Of a stretch of 46,006 bases of DNA, positions 41,024 through 46,006 are shown piece by piece. Source of the stretch: Leptolinea sp. UBA4782 (GTDB lineage Bacteria; Chloroflexota; Anaerolineae; Anaerolineales; Anaerolineaceae); NCBI GenBank assembly GCA_002403095.1, contig DHHC01000007.1, forward strand, positions 1-46,006, read 5' to 3'. Below the pieces are notes generated by a model, which worked only from the letters and a program-made list of their open reading frames with translations, did not search any database and had not been told where the DNA came from. A program made the translations under genes and the position numbers. Position 1 is the first letter of the stretch. Each line of letters starts with the position of its first letter.

Positions 41024-42505
41024 ATGCAAACCCAAATCCCATATACCCTTCAACAAGCCCTGGACTTTGTGCCATCTGCCGTAAGAGAATGCGGGCAGGT
41101 GTACCTGGTTGGGGGGTGTTTGCGTGATGCATTCCTCGGGAAAAGCAGCCACGATTTGGACCTGGTGGTGCTTGGGGATGTGCAAAAGGCTGCCCGGCTG
41201 GCGGCGAAAGCATTGAAATCTCCTGCCTGTTTCCTGCTGGATGCGGAGCGGAATACCTGGCGTGTAATAGCAGATAAAGACGGCGGACAGGTTGAAATTG
41301 ACTTCAGTTCGCCGCGGGCATCTTCATTAATTGGCGATCTGGCTCTACGCGATTTTTCCATCAATGCCATGGCAATTGACCTGCAAAAGCCAGAATCGCT
41401 GATCGATCCTTGCGGAGGTTTGCAAGACCTGCACCAAAACACAGTGCGGGCATGCTCGCCAACCTCATTCAGCGACGATCCCGTCCGCGCCATCCGGGCT
41501 GTCCGGTTTGGTGCTGATCTTGGGTTCCGGATTGAACCGCAGACACTTACCTGGTTGAAGCAATCCATTCATAGACTCCCGGGTGTATCATCCGAGAGGA
41601 TTCGGGATGAGTTTTTTAAGGTATGCACTTCAGGTAACCCGGCAGCTGCGATTCATGTTTTGGAAAGCCTGGATGTGCTGTTTATTGTGTTTCCTGAACT
41701 GCGAGATCTGAAAGGACTGCCCCAGGCACACCCGGATGTGCAGGATGTCTGGCAGCATACCGCCGGGGTTGTAAAGGGGATGCAGCGGTTGCTGGCGGTC
41801 CTTACCGGTTCTTATCCATCGGAAGAAGCCCAGAACCTGGTAACCGGAAAGGCAGTTCTCACCCTGGGGCGGTATCGCAGCTCTCTTACGGAAGTGTGGG
41901 GGGCGTGCCCGGTGAAAAACCGGCCTTTACAGGGTTTGCTTTACTGGATGGCGCTGCTGCATGATGCGGGAAAATCCAGCGTGGTTAAATATGACGACCG
42001 GGGTCACACCTCATTTGCTGGCCACGCTGAAGCAGGGGCGGGCATTGCAGAGTCAGCCTGCATCCGGTTGAAGCTCAGCCGGGCAGAGGTAAAACGGGTT
42101 AGCCAGGGGGTAACCGGGCACCAGTTAATACACCAACTCGCTGAGGGAAAAGGCGATACCAGCCCGCTGGGAATTTACCGTATGTTCCGGCAGTACGGGG
42201 AGAGCATGCTGGACATCTGCATCCTGGGTCTGGCAGATACCCTGGGCAAATTTCAGCAGACGCCGCCGGAAGAGTACTGGCAGAAGGAATTGGACGCTGC
42301 CCGTTTATTGCTGGAAGCCTGGTTCGAAAAGCATTCCGAGTGGATTTCTCCGCCCAGGCTGGTGGACGGAAATGAATTGATGCATTTGCTTGCCCTTGAG
42401 CCGGGTTCAGAGGTGGGTGACATCCTGGAACAGGTTCGTGAACTGCAGGCTGTTGGACAAATAAAAACCAGGCAAGATCTGCTTGCCTGGCTGGAAAATC
42501 GGTAA
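41024..42505 (+). CDS. cca: tRNA nucleotidyltransferase / poly(A) polymerase family protein with HD domain
   Basis: A class II nucleotidyltransferase that adds or repairs the tRNA CCA end. The 493-residue protein has LVGGCLRDAFLGKSSHDLDLV (metal-binding DxD), RDFSINAMAI and DDPVRAIRAVRF, then an HD domain (LLHDAGK...GHAEAGA) as in E. coli-like CCA enzymes with phosphatase-type activity. ATG 41024 has no Shine-Dalgarno; a longer TTG start at 41006 is less likely. A leaderless message from a weak TAAATA at 41010-41015 is possible. A 9-bp hairpin (42468-42490) inside its last codons may help end transcription against the convergent receiver gene. Confidence 0.85.
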   Translation: MQTQIPYTLQQALDFVPSAVRECGQVYLVGGCLRDAFLGKSSHDLDLVVLGDVQKAARLAAKALKSPACFLLDAERNTWRVIADKDGGQVEIDFSSPRASSLIGDLALRDFSINAMAIDLQKPESLIDPCGGLQDLHQNTVRACSPTSFSDDPVRAIRAVRFGADLGFRIEPQTLTWLKQSIHRLPGVSSERIRDEFFKVCTSGNPAAAIHVLESLDVLFIVFPELRDLKGLPQAHPDVQDVWQHTAGVVKGMQRLLAVLTGSYPSEEAQNLVTGKAVLTLGRYRSSLTEVWGACPVKNRPLQGLLYWMALLHDAGKSSVVKYDDRGHTSFAGHAEAGAGIAESACIRLKLSRAEVKRVSQGVTGHQLIHQLAEGKGDTSPLGIYRMFRQYGESMLDICILGLADTLGKFQQTPPEEYWQKELDAARLLLEAWFEKHSEWISPPRLVDGNELMHLLALEPGSEVGDILEQVRELQAVGQIKTRQDLLAWLENR

Positions 42506-42516
42506 ATCCTTAAATA

Positions 42517-42909
42517 CTAGTGTGATAAGTGAGCGGACTCCAAGGGCCGGGTGGCGAAACGGCGTATGGATGCATTCACTTTAGCAGCCAGAACCCGACT
42601 GCTGATAGGCTTTATCAGGTAATCGTCAGCGCCAGCGTTTAAAGCCGCTACCAGTATCTTAGGATCGTCGAGGGCAGAGGTGATAAACAGCGGCGCTCTG
42701 CTGAATTGCCTGACAACCTTGCACAGATCAATGCCTGAGACCCCGTCTAGAATTGCACCTATGAAAATAAATTCGGGTTGATGGAACCGCAATAACATGA
42801 TCCCATCTTTGGGTGAACTGGTATAAATGACCGTTGGGGGAGTCTCCACCGGTAAACTTTGAATGATGTCAATAATGGCTGGATCATTGTCGATGACCAG
42901 GTACTTCAT
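42517..42909 (-). CDS. Degenerate receiver-domain protein without phospho-acceptor Asp
   Basis: A 130-residue stand-alone receiver. The acidic pocket (DND at 7-9), the Thr/Ser switch position (Ser78 in ITSAL) and Lys100 in LIKP are kept. The phospho-acceptor position reads Gly51 (IFIGAILDGVSG in place of IILDxxMPxxxG); Asp55 lies four residues away but in a different geometry. It may work as a phosphorylation-independent binding or sensing domain. ATG 42909 follows GGAGG; upstream in-frame codons are not needed. No output domain and no adjacent kinase. Confidence 0.85.
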   Translation of the reverse strand: MKYLVIDNDPAIIDIIQSLPVETPPTVIYTSSPKDGIMLLRFHQPEFIFIGAILDGVSGIDLCKVVRQFSRAPLFITSALDDPKILVAALNAGADDYLIKPISSRVLAAKVNASIRRFATRPLESAHLSH

Positions 42910-43087
42910 GTTTCCTCCAGAAACTTGGGTAATCCAATTATGCAGGATGATTCTGCTGTTGAACCTTGCAAGTTGTTTACAATACACTCAACGCAGACTG
43001 GCAAGGTAGCTCCAGGAGGGGTCAGCGCCTCCAAAACCATTTGTTTATACAAGATAACAGAGAATTAATCCTATTCAAAGCAAGGTA

Positions 43088-43096
43088 TGGTAAAAT
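43088..43096 (+). promoter_or_regulatory. extended -10 of ppdK
   Basis: TGG-TAAAAT at 43088-43096 puts the transcript start near 43103 and leaves a leader of about 57 bases with AGGAGGT before GTG 43160. The rest of the 250-base gap from 42910 shows a GGAGG...CCTCC inverted repeat near 43014-43031 but no gene. Confidence 0.5.
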
Positions 43097-43159
43097 GTTT
43101 TAGTTTTGGCAAAATTTACTCCCTTGCGGAGATAGGAATTAATCATCAGGAGGTCTTCT

Positions 43160-45907
43160 GTGGAAAAAAAATGGGTATATCTTTTTAGCGAAATAGACCA
43201 GGCAGAGAAATATGTAGGCGGTGACTGGGATAAAGTTCGCGGTTTGCTGGGCGGTAAAGGCGCCAACCTGGCTGAAATGGCTCGGATTGGTGTTCCCGTT
43301 CCCCCCGGGTTTACTGTAACAACTGAAGCATGCAATGCCTATACTGCAGCAGGCTCAAAGTTCCCTGAAGGTCAGTGGGACCAAATGATGACTGCGCTGA
43401 AAGCAGTAGAAAGAGAATCTGGCAAGAAATTCGGCGATGCGAAGAACCCGCTGCTGGTTTCCTGCCGTTCCGGCGCTAAATTCTCCATGCCCGGCATGAT
43501 GGATACTGTGCTTAACATCGGCCTCAATGATGAGACCGCCAAAGGTATGGTGGAATTAACCGGCAATGAGCGTTTTGTTTATGACTCATACCGCCGCCTT
43601 GTGCAAATGTTTGGTTCAGTAGTCCTGGAGATTGCTGATGAGGCATTCGAAGAGGTGCTGGATGGGTATAAAGAAAAGAAAGGCGTGAAAGCTGATACCG
43701 ACCTTGACGCCGCTGATTGGAAAGAGCTGACAGCAAAATTCCAGGCAGTGGTAAAGAAAGAAAAAGGTTTCGATTTCCCGCAGGATCCTTTCCGGCAACT
43801 CGAACTGGCAACAGAAGCCGTTTTCCGCTCCTGGATGGGCAAACGCGCTATTGACTACCGCCGTGCAACTAACATCCCCGATGATCTGGGTACCGCTGTA
43901 AACATCGTAACAATGGTCTTTGGCAACATGGGCTTGGATTCTGGCACCGGTGTTGCTTTCACCCGAAACCCCGCTACCGGCGAGCGTAAGCTGTACGGTG
44001 ACTACTTGCTGAATGCACAGGGTGAAGATGTTGTGGCTGGCATCCGCAATACTGAAAAGATCGAGACCCTCGGCGACCACATGCCCGAGGCCTACAAGCA
44101 GTTCCTCGAAATTGTTGCCAAATTGGAATCGCACTACCGTGATATGCAGGATGTCGAGTTCACCATCGAACGTGGACGCCTCTGGATGCTCCAGACCCGC
44201 TCTGGCAAACGCACTGCTGCCGCCGCCGTACGTGTGGCTGTTGAAATGGTCAATGAAGGCATGATCAGCAAAGAGACTGCCATCGAACGGGTTGGCACGG
44301 GCGATGTTGATACCCTGCTGCACCCCCAGTTCAATGCTGAAGACCTCAAAAAAGCCCGTAAAGATGGCCGTTTCATCGCATCCGGTGTAAATGCATCACC
44401 AGGTGCAGCTGTTGGTCAGGTGTATTTCGATGCTGACACTGCAGAGCGAATGAACAAAGAAGCGAAACAAGATGTCATCATGGTTCGTCCATTCACCAAA
44501 CCAGATGATGTCCATGGTATGCTGGCAGCAAAAGGCATCCTCACCAGCGAGGGCGGCGCTACTTCCCACGCAGCGGTGGTTGCCCGCCAGTTTGGTGTAC
44601 CCTGTATTGTCGGTGCATCGGCTGTCAAGATCGACCTGAACAAACGCCAGATGACCAGCAACGGTGTTGTTGTCAAAGAAGGCGATTGGATCACCCTTGA
44701 CGGCGGCACTGGTGAAGTGTTTACCGGAAAAATTCCCCTGACAAACCCGTCACTTGAGGAACAGAAAGACCTGCTCACCCTGCTCAATTGGGCAGATGAA
44801 GTTGTCAACCGCAAAGGCATCCGTGAAAGCGTGAACGGTTCCCCGACCACCGGTTTGCAGGTCTGGGCGAATGCCGATTATCCCGCTGATGCCCGCCGTG
44901 CCCGCTCCTATGGCGCCCGCGGTATTGGTTTGTGCCGTACCGAGCATATGTTCTTCGAGCCCGTCCGACTGCCAACCGTCCAGAAGATGATCCTGGCAGA
45001 CACTTCCGAAGAACGCACAGCAGCCCTGGATGTTCTGCTGCCTTACCAGCGGTCAGACTTCGATGGTTTGTTTGAAGCTATGGACGGTTACCCTGTAATC
45101 ATCCGCCTGATCGACCCGCCGTTGCATGAGTTCATGCCCGATGAAGAAAAACTGTTCGAAGAGATTGTTACCATGAGGGTGAAGGGCGAGACACAAGGTC
45201 TGGCCGATAAAGAGAAAATGCTGGCTGCCATCCGCGGTCTGCATGAATCCAACCCGATGATGGGTCTGCGCGGTGTGCGCCTGAGCATTTACATGCCCGA
45301 GATTGTTGAAATGCAGGTCCGCGCCATCTTCGAAGCAGCCGCTGACTGCACGCTGCGCGGCATCGAAGCCAAACCGGAAGTAATGATTCCCCTGACCGGC
45401 ACTGTTGGTGAATTGGACTGGATCCAGCCCCGCCTGGAGCGGATTGCCTCCCAGGTTATGGAAGAGAAAAAGGTTAAGTTCTCTTACAAGTTCGGCACCA
45501 TGATCGAGATCCCGCGTGCAGCCGTTACTGCAGGTGAGATTGCCAAACAGGCTGAGTTCTTCTCCTTCGGCACCAATGACCTGACCCAAATGACCTTTGG
45601 TTACAGCCGCGACGATGCCGAGCGCAACTTCCTGGTGCAATATATTGAAGAGAAAATCCTGCCCAAGAATCCCTTCCAGACCCTGGACCGGGATGGCGTA
45701 GGCAAGCTGATGGATATGGCAGTCAGCGAAGGACGCAAAGTACGCCCTGACCTCGAGGTTGGCATTTGCGGTGAGCATGGCGGCGATCCCGAATCCATCG
45801 AGTTCTGCCACCTGGTTGGCAATAACTACGTCAGCTGTTCACCTTTCCGTGTGCCGGTTGCCCGCCTGGCTGCGGCCAAGTATGCATTAAAGTACGCGAA
45901 GAAATAG
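43160..45907 (+). CDS. ppdK: Pyruvate, phosphate dikinase
   Basis: PPDK interconverts pyruvate, ATP and phosphate with PEP, AMP and pyrophosphate; in anaerobes it can serve glycolysis or gluconeogenesis. The 915-residue protein starts at GTG with AGGAGGT upstream. The N-terminal ATP-grasp domain begins GGKGANLAEMARIGVPVPPGF. The swivelling domain carries GGATSHAAVVAR with the phosphorylated His. The C-terminal TIM barrel contains RTEHMFFE and FSFGTNDLTQMTFGYSRDD and ends with GICGEHGGDPES. All are intact and the length is typical. Pyruvate from amino-acid or ureide lyases could be its substrate. Confidence 0.97.
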   Translation: MEKKWVYLFSEIDQAEKYVGGDWDKVRGLLGGKGANLAEMARIGVPVPPGFTVTTEACNAYTAAGSKFPEGQWDQMMTALKAVERESGKKFGDAKNPLLVSCRSGAKFSMPGMMDTVLNIGLNDETAKGMVELTGNERFVYDSYRRLVQMFGSVVLEIADEAFEEVLDGYKEKKGVKADTDLDAADWKELTAKFQAVVKKEKGFDFPQDPFRQLELATEAVFRSWMGKRAIDYRRATNIPDDLGTAVNIVTMVFGNMGLDSGTGVAFTRNPATGERKLYGDYLLNAQGEDVVAGIRNTEKIETLGDHMPEAYKQFLEIVAKLESHYRDMQDVEFTIERGRLWMLQTRSGKRTAAAAVRVAVEMVNEGMISKETAIERVGTGDVDTLLHPQFNAEDLKKARKDGRFIASGVNASPGAAVGQVYFDADTAERMNKEAKQDVIMVRPFTKPDDVHGMLAAKGILTSEGGATSHAAVVARQFGVPCIVGASAVKIDLNKRQMTSNGVVVKEGDWITLDGGTGEVFTGKIPLTNPSLEEQKDLLTLLNWADEVVNRKGIRESVNGSPTTGLQVWANADYPADARRARSYGARGIGLCRTEHMFFEPVRLPTVQKMILADTSEERTAALDVLLPYQRSDFDGLFEAMDGYPVIIRLIDPPLHEFMPDEEKLFEEIVTMRVKGETQGLADKEKMLAAIRGLHESNPMMGLRGVRLSIYMPEIVEMQVRAIFEAAADCTLRGIEAKPEVMIPLTGTVGELDWIQPRLERIASQVMEEKKVKFSYKFGTMIEIPRAAVTAGEIAKQAEFFSFGTNDLTQMTFGYSRDDAERNFLVQYIEEKILPKNPFQTLDRDGVGKLMDMAVSEGRKVRPDLEVGICGEHGGDPESIEFCHLVGNNYVSCSPFRVPVARLAAAKYALKYAKK

Positions 45908-45922
45908 TTCCTTGTGAAAACT

Positions 45923-45966
45923 GGCAGAGGAGTAATTGCATCCAACAACACTCCTGCTCCTCTGCC
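45923..45966 (+). terminator. inverted repeat after ppdK, probable terminator
   Basis: GGCAGAGGAG (45923-45932) pairs perfectly with CTCCTCTGCC (45957-45966), with a 24-base loop. The following GTTATATT is only moderately T-rich. Confidence 0.6.
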
Positions 45967-45986
45967 GTTATATTAAATAACAGAGG

Positions 45987-46006
45987 CTGACCCAAAAGTA
46001 GGTCAG
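45987..46006. repeat. short inverted repeat at the window edge
   Basis: CTGACC, 8 bases, GGTCAG ends exactly at the last base. It may be part of a longer hairpin or a mobile-element end cut by the window. Confidence 0.3.

Noticed and set aside
45987..46006. End of an insertion sequence
   Set aside because: Only a 6-bp repeat is visible and the window stops there; no transposase or target duplication can be seen.

Overview
The window looks like a chromosomal segment of an anaerobic bacterium, most probably a Chloroflexi/Anaerolineae-type organism. This is inferred from Thr/Pro-rich linkers in exported proteins, a BMP-type nucleoside ABC transporter, a CpaE-like receiver fusion, PPDK and SelB, and roughly 53% GC by eye. 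Genes are dense on both strands. No gene-free stretch exceeds 300 bases apart from the RNase P RNA locus. I saw no tRNA, rRNA, CRISPR array, intact insertion sequence or prophage.

Layout. (1) 1-7.2 kb holds information processing and signalling: rnpB (minus), a MoaD/ThiS-like ubiquitin-fold protein ending in Gly-Gly, mutL, a tightly overlapping minus-strand operon (receiver/CpaE-like ATPase, sirtuin, histidine kinase), and tilS. (2) 7.2-12.2 kb holds a tyrosine-recombinase homologue that has lost its catalytic residues, then a minus-strand envelope operon: a membrane histidine-kinase homologue lacking the phospho-accepting His, a two-LysM protein and an LCP-family protein. (3) 12.3-28.3 kb is a plus-strand island that reads as purine/ureide catabolism: 8-oxoguanine-deaminase-type amidohydrolase, adenine deaminase, GntR regulator, two divergent carbamoyltransferases, carbamate kinase, a BMP-family purine/nucleoside ABC importer, and two fold-type II PLP enzymes with a glycosyltransferase between them. 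(4) tyrS lies on the minus strand, followed by an apparent long operon at 29.7-38.4 kb: hypothetical protein, dihydropyrimidinase/hydantoinase, three complex I-like membrane subunits, a coiled-coil protein and selB. (5) 38.4-43 kb carries rplU-rpmA-rpmE, tdk-hpt-cca and a degenerate receiver. (6) ppdK closes the window.

How the genes may work together. The island would import purines or nucleosides and deaminate adenine and oxidised guanine. Ring-opened ureido intermediates could pass through hydantoinase and carbamoyltransferases, with ATP made from carbamoyl phosphate by carbamate kinase. This resembles the E. coli ssnA/hyuA/ygeW/ygeX/yqeA group in gene families, but it has two carbamoyltransferases whose substrate-binding motifs differ from ATCase and OTCase. 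The pathway is inference.

The most striking single gene is rpmE: an L31 ribosomal protein with an intact zinc-binding part followed by a domain that reads like the C-terminal domain of RNA polymerase alpha. Also notable are repeated -10 boxes placed 6-7 bases upstream of start codons, suggesting leaderless mRNAs, and three signalling or recombinase proteins in which key catalytic residues are replaced.
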